Under the pieces are notes generated by a model, which worked only from the letters and a program-made list of their open reading frames with translations, was not told the origin of the DNA and did not search any database. A DNA stretch of 58,056 nt from Pseudomonadota bacterium (GTDB lineage Bacteria; Desulfobacterota; Desulfovibrionia; Desulfovibrionales; Desulfovibrionaceae): assembly GCA_023399375.1 (NCBI GenBank), contig JAEWPX010000100.1:1-58056 (forward strand). The letters are read 5' to 3'. Below, in pieces: positions 50,545 to 58,056 of the stretch. Both the position numbers and the translations under genes were made by a program. Within the stretch, counting starts at the first letter, position 1. Every line of letters begins with the position of its first letter.

Positions 50545-52611
50545 TTAAGCGGAAAGCGCCCGGGGCGAGGATGCCTCCGCCTCCTCCTTGAGGCTGTCCA
50601 CCAGGGAAGCAAGTTCCTGGGCCTGGGCCGCAAGCTCGACGATGGCCTGAGCCGACTGGCGCATGGCGTCCGAAGTTTCGGCCGACACCCGGCTGATGCC
50701 CTCGATGGAGCGGTTGATCTCCTCGCAGGTGGCCGACTGCTGCTCGGCCGCAGTGGCGATGGAGGCGACCTGGCTCGAAGTGCCCTCCACCAGGGAGACG
50801 ATGCGCGAAAGGGCCTCGCCGGACTTGCCGGCCAGGGTCGTGGCCGCCTCGATCTTCTCCACGGCGGCGTCCACGTTGCCGATATTCCTGCGCGTGCCGT
50901 CCTGCACGGCGCTTATGGCCTCGCCCACTTCCTTGGTGGCGGTCATGGTCTTTTCCGCGAGCTTTCTGACCTCGTCGGCCACGACCGCGAAGCCCCGCCC
51001 GGCCTCGCCGGCCCGGGCCGCCTCGATGGCGGCGTTGAGCGCCAGCAGGTTCGTCTGGTCGGCGATGTCGGAAATGACGTTCAGGATCTGCCCGATGCCC
51101 TCGGCCTGGCGTCCCAGGGTCGTCATGTCCGTCTTGAGCGCAAGAGCCTGCGCCTGGGCGTCGCCGATGCCCGCGATGGCCTGGGTGACGACCTTCGCGC
51201 CGTCGTCGGCCTCGCGCCGCGTCTTGTCGGCCGCGTTCGAGGCCGAGGAGGCGTTCTTGGCGATCTCGAGCACGGTGGACGTCATTTCCTCCATGGCCGT
51301 GGCGGTCTCGCCGACCCGGGCGGTCTGTTCCTCGGCGCCGCGCGTGGACTGCTCGATCTGGGCGGAAAGCTCCTCCGAGGCCGCGCCCATGACGCCGACC
51401 ACGTGATCGAGCTTGCCGGCGGCCCGGAGCATGCCTTGGGCCATGGCATGCTCGGCCGCGGCCTTGGCCTCCTCGGCTTCCCGGGTGGCCTGCGCCGCGC
51501 GGCTCGACTCCTCACCCGCCAGGCGCGTCTTGTCGTCGGCCTCGGCGATCTTGGCCTTGAGGCTCGCCACCATGGTGCGCAGGCTGTCGGCCAGCTTGCC
51601 GATCTCGTTTCTCAGATGCAGGGTCAGCGCGCTGTCCAGCTTCCCGGACGCGACCTCCGAGGCGTAGGCCTCCAGGCGCTTGAGCGGCCGTACGGCGATG
51701 CGCTCCAGGGAAACGAGCGTCACCAGCACCAAGGCCGCCACGGCGATGCACCCGGCGATGCCCATGGAATTGCGCAGCGACCTGGCCGGAGCTTCTATTT
51801 CTGCGGTGTCCATGGCAAAGGCCATGATCCAGTTCCAGCCCGATACCCGCGTCCAGACCACACGTTGTTCCCGGCCGTCACGCATGAGGTTCCCGCTGCC
51901 CGAGGGCGCGCCGAGCATGGCGGCGATGCCCGGTTGGGAGGCGATGTCCGTCAGCAGCAACTCGCGCTTGCGGTCGGCCACCACCACGCCCTTTGGCGAC
52001 AGGATGAACGGCGCGCCCGTTTTCCCGATGCCGATGGCGTCGATGTAGTCCTCGATCAGGCCGTCGAGCACGTACGACATGCCCACGCCGCCGACCACCT
52101 TGCCGGCCTCGTCGAGAACCGGGGCGGTCACGCTGACGATGAGCTTGCCCGTGACGAGGCTTTTGGTCGGCGTGCTGCTCATGCCCGGTTTTCCGGACAA
52201 TGCCGCCTTGATGTACTCGCGATCCGCCAGGGGGTTGAGCTTGGCCGGCTTGCCCTGGGCCATGCACAGCACCTGCGTCCCTTCCTTGTTGAAGATGTAG
52301 ATCGTATTGATGTTCTCGTTGCTGCGCGACATGCCGGCGACGATCCTGGCGAGCTCTTCCTGGCCTTTGCCGGCGACGAGAAACTCTTGCGCCACGGGCA
52401 TGAGGGAAATGCCCTTGACCAACTCCATCTGCTGTTCGCCGAAGGATGCGGCTGTTTTGGAAACCGTGGAAGCGATCGTCGTCATCTCATGCATGGCCGC
52501 GGCGAGGTTCGCATCGTAGCTCATCTTCGCCACGATGGCGATCAAGGCGAACTGTATCAGTAAAACGACTACTCCGATAAGGATGATCATGGTCGTCCGC
52601 ATGCTTCGCAT
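50545..52611 (-). CDS. Methyl-accepting chemotaxis protein with Cache sensor
   Basis: 688 residues. TM1 (about 6-30), periplasmic double-Cache-type sensor (about 35-275; SGKPGMSSTPTKSLVTGKLIVSVTAPV; GAPFILSPKGVVVADRKREL), TM2 (about 278-300), HAMP (LKRLEAYASEVASGKLDSAL), then a cytoplasmic signalling domain with the hairpin tip GEAGRGFAVVADEVRKLAEKT. Senses a small molecule and controls CheA. GGAGG lies 6 nt before the ATG at 52611; an upstream TTG start is less likely. Confidence 0.9.
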   Translation of the reverse strand: MRSMRTTMIILIGVVVLLIQFALIAIVAKMSYDANLAAAMHEMTTIASTVSKTAASFGEQQMELVKGISLMPVAQEFLVAGKGQEELARIVAGMSRSNENINTIYIFNKEGTQVLCMAQGKPAKLNPLADREYIKAALSGKPGMSSTPTKSLVTGKLIVSVTAPVLDEAGKVVGGVGMSYVLDGLIEDYIDAIGIGKTGAPFILSPKGVVVADRKRELLLTDIASQPGIAAMLGAPSGSGNLMRDGREQRVVWTRVSGWNWIMAFAMDTAEIEAPARSLRNSMGIAGCIAVAALVLVTLVSLERIAVRPLKRLEAYASEVASGKLDSALTLHLRNEIGKLADSLRTMVASLKAKIAEADDKTRLAGEESSRAAQATREAEEAKAAAEHAMAQGMLRAAGKLDHVVGVMGAASEELSAQIEQSTRGAEEQTARVGETATAMEEMTSTVLEIAKNASSASNAADKTRREADDGAKVVTQAIAGIGDAQAQALALKTDMTTLGRQAEGIGQILNVISDIADQTNLLALNAAIEAARAGEAGRGFAVVADEVRKLAEKTMTATKEVGEAISAVQDGTRRNIGNVDAAVEKIEAATTLAGKSGEALSRIVSLVEGTSSQVASIATAAEQQSATCEEINRSIEGISRVSAETSDAMRQSAQAIVELAAQAQELASLVDSLKEEAEASSPRALSA

Positions 52612-52634
52612 CCGAGCCTCCAACCCTCTGGAAT

Positions 52635-52766
52635 TTAAAAAATAAAAGAAGGGCGCTTAGCAACATTACCCCCATATCCGCCACACTGTCCATCCTTCTC
52701 CTCCTTTGCCGCACGTTCCTCCTTGACCTTTTCCAGCAGAGAGCGTCTAGAGTTGTGACTTCTCAT
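52635..52766 (-). CDS. Possible small basic protein upstream of chemoreceptor
   Basis: 43 residues, charged helix (RSHNSRRSLLEKVKEERAAK) then a Gly-rich tail. GGGGAAGGGG lies before the ATG at 52766 and the stop is 23 nt from the chemoreceptor start. Seen by translation signals only; may be chance. It occupies part of the 325-nt space between the divergent chemoreceptor and hcp genes. Confidence 0.35.
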   Translation of the reverse strand: MRSHNSRRSLLEKVKEERAAKEEKDGQCGGYGGNVAKRPSFIF

Positions 52767-52841
52767 GCCCCTTCCCCCGTCAGGTCCACGTGGGGAACGA
52801 CAGGATGCGCCGCCGGGCACCACCCGAAAAAATGCCGCTTC

Positions 52842-52855
52842 TTGACTTAGGTCAA
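52842..52855. promoter_or_regulatory. HcpR-type operator upstream of hcp
   Basis: TTGAC-TTAG-GTCAA is a perfect 5-4-5 palindrome matching the published HcpR/CRP-FNR-type site found before hcp genes of Desulfovibrio. It lies about 80 nt before the hcp start codon, consistent with control by nitrosative or redox signals through HcpR. The hcpR gene itself is not in the window. Confidence 0.75.
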
Positions 52856-52936
52856 ACCGTCCTGGCCATGGCCCGCGTAGACCCGGAACCAACGGAAACG
52901 AAAACCCGGTCATCAACCTGCAAGGAGGACACGAAT

Positions 52937-54553
52937 ATGTTTTGCTACCAGTGCGAACAGACGGCCAAGGGAACCGGTTGCGACAAGCTCGGCGTGTGCG
53001 GCAAAAAACCCGAGGTCTCGGACCTCCAGGATCTGCTCGTCTACGCCCTGACGGGCCTGGGCCAGGCGGCCGCAGCCGCCAAGGCCGCGGGCAAGGACGT
53101 GCCGCTTACGACGGGACGCTTTTTCGCCAAGGCGCTTTTCTCCACGCTCACCAACGTCAACTTCGACCCGGCGGACTTCAAGCCCTGGATCGAGGAAACC
53201 GTGGCCAAGCGCGACGCCCTGGCCGCCGGCCTCGCCGCCAAGCTGCCCGAAGGCCCGGCCACCTTCCGCCCGGCCGCGGACCTCGCCGGCCTGATCGCCC
53301 AGGGCGGGCAGCACGGCCTCAAGGACATCCCCGAGGCCAACCCCGACATCCTCTCCCTCAAGCACACGCTGCTCTTCGGCCTCAAGGGCGTGGCCGCCTA
53401 CGCCGACCATGCCGCCATCCTCGGCCAGGAAGACCCGGCCGTGTACGACTTCCTGTACGAAGGACTGGCCGCCACCTTCTCCACGGACAAGGACCTCGGC
53501 GCGTGGGTCGGGCTCGTGCTCAAGTGCGGCGAAGTGAACCTGCGGACCATGGAACTGCTCGACGCGGCCAACACCGGTGCCTACGGCCATCCGGTGCCGA
53601 CCGAGGTGCCGCTCGGGCACAAGGCCGGCAAGGCCATCCTGGTCTCGGGCCACGACCTCAAGGACCTGAAGGTCCTGCTCGAACAGACCGCCGGCAAGGG
53701 CATCGCCATCTACACCCACGGCGAGATGCTGCCCGCCCACGGCTATCCCGAACTCAAAAAGCACCCGCACTTCTACGGCCACTACGGCACGGCCTGGCAG
53801 AACCAGCACAAGGAATTCGCGGCCTTCCCCGGCGCTATCCTCATGACCACCAACTGCATCCAGAAGCCGGCGGACAGCTACCTCGGCAATATCTTCACCA
53901 CCGGCCTGGTCGGCTGGCCCGGCGCGGTCCACGTGAAAAACGGCGACTTCGCCCCGGTGATCGAAAAGGCGCTGGCCATGCCCGGCTTCGCCGCCGACGA
54001 GGACAAGGGCACGGTCATGACCGGTTTCGCGCGCAACGCGGTGCTCGGCGCCGCCGGCGCGGTCATCGACGCGGTCAAGGCCGGCAAGATCCGCCACTTC
54101 TTCCTGGTGGCCGGCTGCGACGGGGCCAAGCCCGGCCGCAATTACTACACCGAGTTCGTGGAAAAGGCCCCGGCCGACACCGTGGTGCTGACGCTGGCCT
54201 GCGGCAAGTTCCGCTTCTTCGACAAGAAGCTCGGCGACATCGGCGGCATCCCGCGCCTGCTCGACATGGGCCAGTGCAACGACGCCTACTCGGCCATCCA
54301 GGTCGCCGTGGCCCTGGCCAAGGCCTTCGACTGCGGCGTCAACGACCTGCCGCTGTCCCTCGTCCTTTCGTGGTACGAGCAAAAGGCCGTGGCCATCCTG
54401 CTCACGCTTTTGCACCTCGGCATCAAGAACATGCGCCTGGGACCCACCCTCCCGGCGTTCCTGACCCCCAACGTCCTCAACTTCCTGGTGGAAAACTACG
54501 ACATCAAACCCATCAGCACGCCCGAGGAAGACCTGAAGGCGATTCTCGGCTAG
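52937..54553 (+). CDS. hcp: Hybrid cluster protein (hydroxylamine reductase)
   Basis: 538 residues. Hcp protects against NO and related stress; reported activities are hydroxylamine and NO reduction. Class I N-terminus: C3, C6, C15, C21 (CYQCEQTA ... GCDKLGVCG) for the FeS cluster. Hybrid-cluster segments such as LVSGHDLKDLK, TNCIQKP, LVAGCDGAKPGR and LACGKFRFFDK are present. Length is normal. AAGGAGG precedes the ATG at 52937, and the HcpR-type site lies further upstream. Followed 62 nt later by its ferredoxin partner. Confidence 0.95.
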   Translation: MFCYQCEQTAKGTGCDKLGVCGKKPEVSDLQDLLVYALTGLGQAAAAAKAAGKDVPLTTGRFFAKALFSTLTNVNFDPADFKPWIEETVAKRDALAAGLAAKLPEGPATFRPAADLAGLIAQGGQHGLKDIPEANPDILSLKHTLLFGLKGVAAYADHAAILGQEDPAVYDFLYEGLAATFSTDKDLGAWVGLVLKCGEVNLRTMELLDAANTGAYGHPVPTEVPLGHKAGKAILVSGHDLKDLKVLLEQTAGKGIAIYTHGEMLPAHGYPELKKHPHFYGHYGTAWQNQHKEFAAFPGAILMTTNCIQKPADSYLGNIFTTGLVGWPGAVHVKNGDFAPVIEKALAMPGFAADEDKGTVMTGFARNAVLGAAGAVIDAVKAGKIRHFFLVAGCDGAKPGRNYYTEFVEKAPADTVVLTLACGKFRFFDKKLGDIGGIPRLLDMGQCNDAYSAIQVAVALAKAFDCGVNDLPLSLVLSWYEQKAVAILLTLLHLGIKNMRLGPTLPAFLTPNVLNFLVENYDIKPISTPEEDLKAILG

Positions 54554-54615
54554 CGCGCTTCGCCTTACTGCCGGCGGCCCGGCCCAAGCCGGGCCGCCAA
54601 CCAAGGAATTTCGCC

Positions 54616-55377
54616 ATGAAACGCAAGATCATCGAAATCGACGAGTCGCTGTGCAACGGCTGCGGCCAGTGCGTCACCGGCTGCGCCGAAGGGGCGCTCG
54701 CCATCATCGACGGCAAGGCCAGGATCGTGGCCGACCACTTCTGCGACGGGCTGGGGGCCTGCATCGGCCACTGCCCGACCGGAGCGCTGCAAATCATCGA
54801 ACGCGAAGCCCCGGAATTCGACGAAAAGGCCGTGGAAGCGCATCTGGCCGCATCGGGCAAGACGCCCCACGCCGCCAAACACGGCGGCTGCCCGTCGGCG
54901 CAGGCCATGACGCTTTCGCCCTGCCAGCAGGCCAATGTTCCCACGGCCCAGGCCGCAACCGCCGCCTCGGCGCTTTCCCACTGGCCCATAAAGCTGCGCC
55001 TGGTGCCGCCCACGGCTCCGTTTTTCAAGGGCGCGCGGCTTTTGCTCACGTCCGATTGCGTGCCGCCGGCCTTTCCGGCCTTCCACAGCGCCTTCCTGCC
55101 CGGCCGCGTGGCGCTGCTCGGCTGCCCCAAGTTCGACGACGTCGCGAGCTATGTGGATAAGCTGACGGAGATCGTCCGGCAAAACGACATCGCGGACATC
55201 ACCGTGCTCCAGATGGAAGTGCCGTGCTGCGCCGGCATGGCGCGCATCGCCGCGGCGGCGGTCGCCGCTTCGGGCAAGGCCGTGCCCGTCACGCGCGTGG
55301 TGGTCGGCCGCGGCGGCGAGATCGTGTCCATGGGGCCGGCCGACGCCCCGCCCACACCCCGCCTGCACGCCCTGTAA
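54616..55377 (+). CDS. Hcp-associated ferredoxin-type iron-sulfur protein
   Basis: 253 residues. The first 60 residues are a 2[4Fe-4S]-like ferredoxin: cluster I C13, C16, C19, C23 intact (CNGCGQCVTGC); in the second, C43-x5-C49-x3-C53 (CDGLGACIGHCP), the usual second Cys is L46, so that cluster lacks one standard ligand. The C-terminal 190 residues contain CVPPAFPAFH, LLGCPKFDD and VPCCAGM, a domain usual in Hcp-linked electron donors of Desulfovibrio. Likely passes electrons to Hcp. Starts 62 nt after hcp; ATG 54616 after AAGGAAT. Confidence 0.88.
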   Translation: MKRKIIEIDESLCNGCGQCVTGCAEGALAIIDGKARIVADHFCDGLGACIGHCPTGALQIIEREAPEFDEKAVEAHLAASGKTPHAAKHGGCPSAQAMTLSPCQQANVPTAQAATAASALSHWPIKLRLVPPTAPFFKGARLLLTSDCVPPAFPAFHSAFLPGRVALLGCPKFDDVASYVDKLTEIVRQNDIADITVLQMEVPCCAGMARIAAAAVAASGKAVPVTRVVVGRGGEIVSMGPADAPPTPRLHAL

Positions 55378-55403
55378 CAGTCCTACAACAGGAGGTCGTC
55401 GCC

Positions 55404-55721
55404 ATGAAGATCGTCAACGTCCTCGCCGAAGGCCCCTTCAAGGACAAGGGACACGGCACCCTGTGGGTCCACGATTCACCCTACTTCCGCATCGTCAACT
55501 TCAACTTCCGCGCCGGCCAGAGCCTGGCCGTGCACTCCCACGACGTGGACGGGGAACTCTCCATCGTGGTGCTGGAAGGCCAGGGGGAATTCCTGGGCGC
55601 GGACGATGCGACGCTTCCGGCCAAGGCCGGCGACGTGCTCACCTGCCCCATCGCCACGCCCCACGGCATCCGCGCCATCACCGACATGCGCGTCCTCGTC
55701 ACCATCGCCCCGCCCCCCTGA
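55404..55721 (+). CDS. Cupin-domain protein
   Basis: 105 residues. Single cupin: first motif around HSHDVDGELSIVVLEGQGEF (metal His pair and Glu), second motif around CPIATPHGIRAI. A small metal-binding barrel of unknown substrate. AGGAGG precedes the ATG at 55404; it follows the ferredoxin gene by 26 nt, so it is probably the third gene of the hcp operon. Confidence 0.85.
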   Translation: MKIVNVLAEGPFKDKGHGTLWVHDSPYFRIVNFNFRAGQSLAVHSHDVDGELSIVVLEGQGEFLGADDATLPAKAGDVLTCPIATPHGIRAITDMRVLVTIAPPP

Positions 55722-55738
55722 TGGGGATGTGAGGCTGT

Positions 55739-55793
55739 AGAGGGAAGACGCCTCCGGCGGCCAGGAGGGGATGATCCCCTCCTGGACCACCCC
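55739..55793 (-). repeat. Dispersed hairpin repeat, copy R2
   Basis: Inverted copy of the repeat at 40-85: an 11-bp hairpin (55761-55785, CCAGGAGGGGA and complement around TGA) next to GCCTCCGGCGG. It lies 17 nt past the cupin stop and forms the outer end of the left arm of the inverted-repeat element. Confidence 0.8.
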
Positions 55794-55799
55794 GGCAAA

Positions 55800-55988
55800 G
55801 GGCGCACATGGCCCGCAACTGCGCAGCCGAACGCGTCATTGCGACGCATCTGCGGAGAGCAATTGCTTTCTGGAAACCGAGGCCTCGGTGTTGCGCGGGC
55901 ATGTGAGCGGACAACAGAAAAAAGGGCTTTCTTCCTGCGCTCGGAACGAGGGAAGCGATTGACGGGAATCGTCGTTTCTTCGGCGACC
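55800..55988 (+). repeat. Inverted-repeat element, left inner arm
   Basis: Aligns with the reverse complement of 56420-56595. Shared blocks include GCAACTGCGC, GCGTCATTGCGACGC (55833-55847) and the GCGATTGACGGGAATCG region. With R2 it forms a left arm of about 250 bp. No protein or RNA family recognised. Confidence 0.7.
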
Positions 55989-56419
55989 AGGACCACAGAC
56001 GCAAGCCCGGACCGGAGCATGCGAAAGGCGTGATCTTGCCTTGCTGGGGCTGGCGTTGCGGACACGAATTACGCCCGCCTGCGAAAAAAATAACGACCGC
56101 CCCTAAATTCCTTTCCCTGTCCGTATGATTTCAGGACGTTGCAAAGTTTGGGCCGCTTGCCATGGCCCTGGATATGTGAAAAAAAGCGCGAAAGGATCGA
56201 TGCCGGGATGCGGCGCGGCAAGGCGTTCCTGCGCGCGTACCGCCAACCGCGCGACGCAGGGACGGGACGCCACAGCATACTGGCGGACGCGAACCCGCCG
56301 GCCTCCGAACGGACCCCAAGCCATCAAGGACTTTGGCGCACCAGCCTTGCCGCGCCCCGTCCCGGCATCGAATCCGCCCTTCCCGCGACCGGTCGCTCGC
56401 GATCGCATTCCCGCCGCGC

Positions 56420-56595
56420 CTCCCATAATCGATTTCCGGCAAGCGCCTCCGTCAGTTCGACAGCAGGGAGAAATCCCTCTTTCCTATTCTGTTGCCCGCT
56501 CCCATGCACCCCGGTTCGGAGAAAGTGTTTTCCCCGCGAGGACGCGTCGCAATGACGCACGCGGCGGCGCAGTTGCAAGTATAAAAGCCCCTTTC
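56420..56595 (-). repeat. Inverted-repeat element, right inner arm
   Basis: Reverse-complement partner of 55800-55988. The exact shared core GCGTCATTGCGACGC is at 56544-56558 on the minus strand. Alignment by eye shows substitutions and short gaps along the arm. Confidence 0.7.
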
Positions 56596-56598
56596 GAG

Positions 56599-56650
56599 AG
56601 GTCCAGGAGGGGCCGCCGCCCCTCCTGGCCGCCGGAGGCATCTTCTCCCC
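56599..56650 (+). repeat. Dispersed hairpin repeat, copy R3
   Basis: 10-bp hairpin (56603-56628, CCAGGAGGGG and complement) then CCGCCGGAGGCATCTTCTCCC. Outer end of the right arm, ending about 10 nt from the stop of the DUF1501 gene. Confidence 0.8.
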
Positions 56651-56660
56651 TCTCCTTCTC

Positions 56661-57929
56661 CTAGCCCATGACCGCGGGCGCGCCCGCAGACACAAATCCC
56701 GGAAAAACATCGGCCAGCCGCTTTTCGGGCAGGCCCAGGTGGCGCACGGCGATCTGCGCGGCGACCTCGCGCCAGTCCGTGGTCACGGCTACGTCGCGTC
56801 CGCCGGCCAGGCGATGCGCGGCCAGTCCCGGCCACTCCCCGAACACCTGCCCTCCGGCCACGGGACCGCCGAGGACGAGCATCGCGCCGCCCTGGCCGTT
56901 GTCCGTGCCGCCGAAGCGGTTTTCCCGCGCGCCGCGCCCGAATTCGCCAAGGGCGAGGATGATCGTCTCGTCAAAGGCCTTGCCGAGCCCCTCGGCCAAG
57001 TGGGAAAGCCCCTGCGCCGTCTCGCGCAGCCTGTCGGCGAGGTAGCCCTTGGCCCCGCCCTGGCCGGAGTGGGTGTCGAAACCGCCCACGGCGAGGAAGG
57101 CCAGGGCCGCGTCGCGCCGCTTGGCCAGGTCGCGGCCGAAGCGTTCGGCGAATTCCGGGAAAGCCGGGGCGGGAATGGCTCCGGCGCCGGCCTTGACCGA
57201 TTCCGCAAGCACCTTTGCCAGGGCGTCCTGCCGGTCCTCGCGGCCCTTGGCGAAGGTTTTGGCGAGCGGCTCCTTGCCGGCGTAGAGCCGGGACACGGCG
57301 TCGTACAGGGCCTGGTCCTCCACGGGCAGGCCCGGCAGGGACGGGCCGCGCCCGGGGGCGATCATGTTGTAGTGCGGCGCGCCGGCGTAGATGTCCGACT
57401 GGCTCGCCACGAGCATCTGCGACGTGCCGCCGCCAAGGGCCAGGGCCAGGCGGCCGAGCCAGCCCTTGTCTCCCCCCTTTCCCGAAGGCGCGCCCCTGGC
57501 GAAATCCGCCTGCGCCGGTCCGTGCTGCGCGGCCACGCCGGCCATGCCGCAGGCCGGGAGCACGGCCAGCTTCTTCTTCGCATAAAATGGAGCCAGGGCG
57601 GCCATGGCCGGATGGAGCAGAAATCCCCGGCCCAGGTCGGTCCCGCCGCAGTCAGGAGCCAGGGCCGTGGTCGGACGCAGGGCGCGGTAGAGCGGATCGC
57701 CGGTCGGCGCGGCCACGGACAGGCCATCAGGTCCGCCTTGCAGAAAAACCACGACAAGTTGCCGGCCCTCGCGCCAGGAAGGCTTATCCTTGGCTTTGTC
57801 CATCTCCTTGGCCGCGGCCTTGTCCTCGCGCCCGCCCTTTTTCGCGCGCGCGGCAAGCACCGCCCCCGGGTCCGTCAACCCGGCAAGGCCCAGCGCGGCC
57901 AGAAATCCCAGCACCTCGCGTCGTCGCAC
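56661..57929 (-). CDS. Tat-exported DUF1501 protein
   Basis: 422 residues from a GTG at 57929. Twin-arginine leader: RRREVLGFLAALGLAGL. The body shows the DUF1501 (sulfatase-like, alkaline-phosphatase superfamily) pattern: LVVVFLQGGPDGLSVAAPTGDPLY near the start, GFLLHPAMAALAPFY, AVGGFDTHSGQGG, and LALGEFGRGARENRFGGTDNGQGGAMLVLGG near the C-terminus. Function of the family is unknown; it is often exported and linked to surface proteins. GGGAGAGGGG lies just before the GTG; an ATG-less frame continues to 58037 but would overlap repeat R4. Confidence 0.83.
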   Translation of the reverse strand: MRRREVLGFLAALGLAGLTDPGAVLAARAKKGGREDKAAAKEMDKAKDKPSWREGRQLVVVFLQGGPDGLSVAAPTGDPLYRALRPTTALAPDCGGTDLGRGFLLHPAMAALAPFYAKKKLAVLPACGMAGVAAQHGPAQADFARGAPSGKGGDKGWLGRLALALGGGTSQMLVASQSDIYAGAPHYNMIAPGRGPSLPGLPVEDQALYDAVSRLYAGKEPLAKTFAKGREDRQDALAKVLAESVKAGAGAIPAPAFPEFAERFGRDLAKRRDAALAFLAVGGFDTHSGQGGAKGYLADRLRETAQGLSHLAEGLGKAFDETIILALGEFGRGARENRFGGTDNGQGGAMLVLGGPVAGGQVFGEWPGLAAHRLAGGRDVAVTTDWREVAAQIAVRHLGLPEKRLADVFPGFVSAGAPAVMG

Positions 57930-57992
57930 CGCCCCTCTCCCTTTCCGTGTCCCACCCTCAGCAAGAAAAACACTTCCACCGCCACGTATGGG

Positions 57993-58046
57993 GTGGTCCA
58001 GGAGGGGCCCCCGGCCCCGCCTGGCCGCCGGAGGCATTTCCCCTAC
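57993..58046 (+). repeat. Dispersed hairpin repeat, copy R4
   Basis: Hairpin at 57998-58024 with one mismatched pair, then CCGCCGGAGGCATTTCCCC. It lies upstream of the DUF1501 gene and runs to the end of the window; as with R1, a gene may start just beyond it. Confidence 0.75.
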
Positions 58047-58056
58047 TCCCGCAATA

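Larger units (their letters stand above)
55722..56660. other. Gene-free region bounded by large inverted repeats
   Basis: 939 nt between the cupin and DUF1501 genes. Left arm (R2 plus 55800-55988) and right arm (56420-56595 plus R3) are imperfect inverted copies; the 430 nt between them (55989-56419) is unique here. The short open frames on both strands read like arginine/proline-rich noise and lack ribosome-binding sites. Layout is that of a non-coding mobile element or a large structured RNA; neither is proven. Confidence 0.65.

Noticed and set aside
1..58056. CRISPR arrays and insertion sequences
   Set aside because: No series of regularly spaced repeats and no transposase-like frame was seen. 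The only repeats are the four hairpin copies and the inverted arms.

Overview
High-GC bacterial DNA (visibly GC-rich coding sequence, strong GGAGG ribosome-binding sites, tightly packed operons). Gene content points to a sulfate-reducing deltaproteobacterium of the Desulfovibrionaceae, most like Solidesulfovibrio/Desulfovibrio: a hybrid-cluster protein and its partner ferredoxin behind a perfect TTGAC-N4-GTCAA (HcpR-type) site, a small cytochrome c553-like protein, large multi-domain signalling proteins and radical SAM enzymes. The taxonomic call is inference; no rRNA or tRNA is present.

Layout. 0-2.4 kb: an N-terminal-only asparaginase, threonine ammonia-lyase and an AhpD-like protein. 2.6-7.4 kb: a four-gene operon for a FecCD-type metal-chelate importer whose last gene fuses a radical SAM enzyme to a second, cytoplasmic binding-protein-like domain. 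7.4-12.5 kb: envelope and periplasm genes (SGNH hydrolase, PilZ protein, flippase-like membrane protein, variant cytochrome c, DsbA-like lipoprotein, secreted protein, DksA-type zinc finger). 12.5-21 kb: a leftward signalling operon with two response regulators carrying degenerate HD-GYP outputs, a two-PAS histidine kinase, TPR proteins, a pseudo-receiver/TPR protein and a SPOR protein.

21.1-38.4 kb: a continuous leftward podovirus-like virion module with portal, FmdB zinc ribbon, scaffold, capsid, adaptor and tail proteins, a transglutaminase-like protein, glycan-binding-type proteins and a beta-helix tail fibre with an AT-rich tip. No terminase, integrase, replication or lysis gene is visible, so it is a remnant or a domesticated particle cluster.

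38.6-52.6 kb: host genes including TrmO, a second SGNH hydrolase, CobT, a phosphofructokinase-like protein lacking a normally conserved Asp, a glycosyltransferase, a very large radical SAM-TPR-glycosyltransferase fusion and a chemoreceptor. 52.6-55.7 kb: hcp, its ferredoxin partner and a cupin. 55.7-56.65 kb: a gene-free stretch bounded by about 230-250 bp imperfect inverted repeats, each ending in a hairpin repeat that also occurs at both ends of the window. 56.66-57.93 kb: a Tat-exported DUF1501 protein.

The most unusual items are the radical SAM/binding-protein fusion, the virion module without terminase and its transglutaminase protein, the 1,017-residue fusion, the inverted-repeat element, and a cytochrome with a CxCH haem motif.
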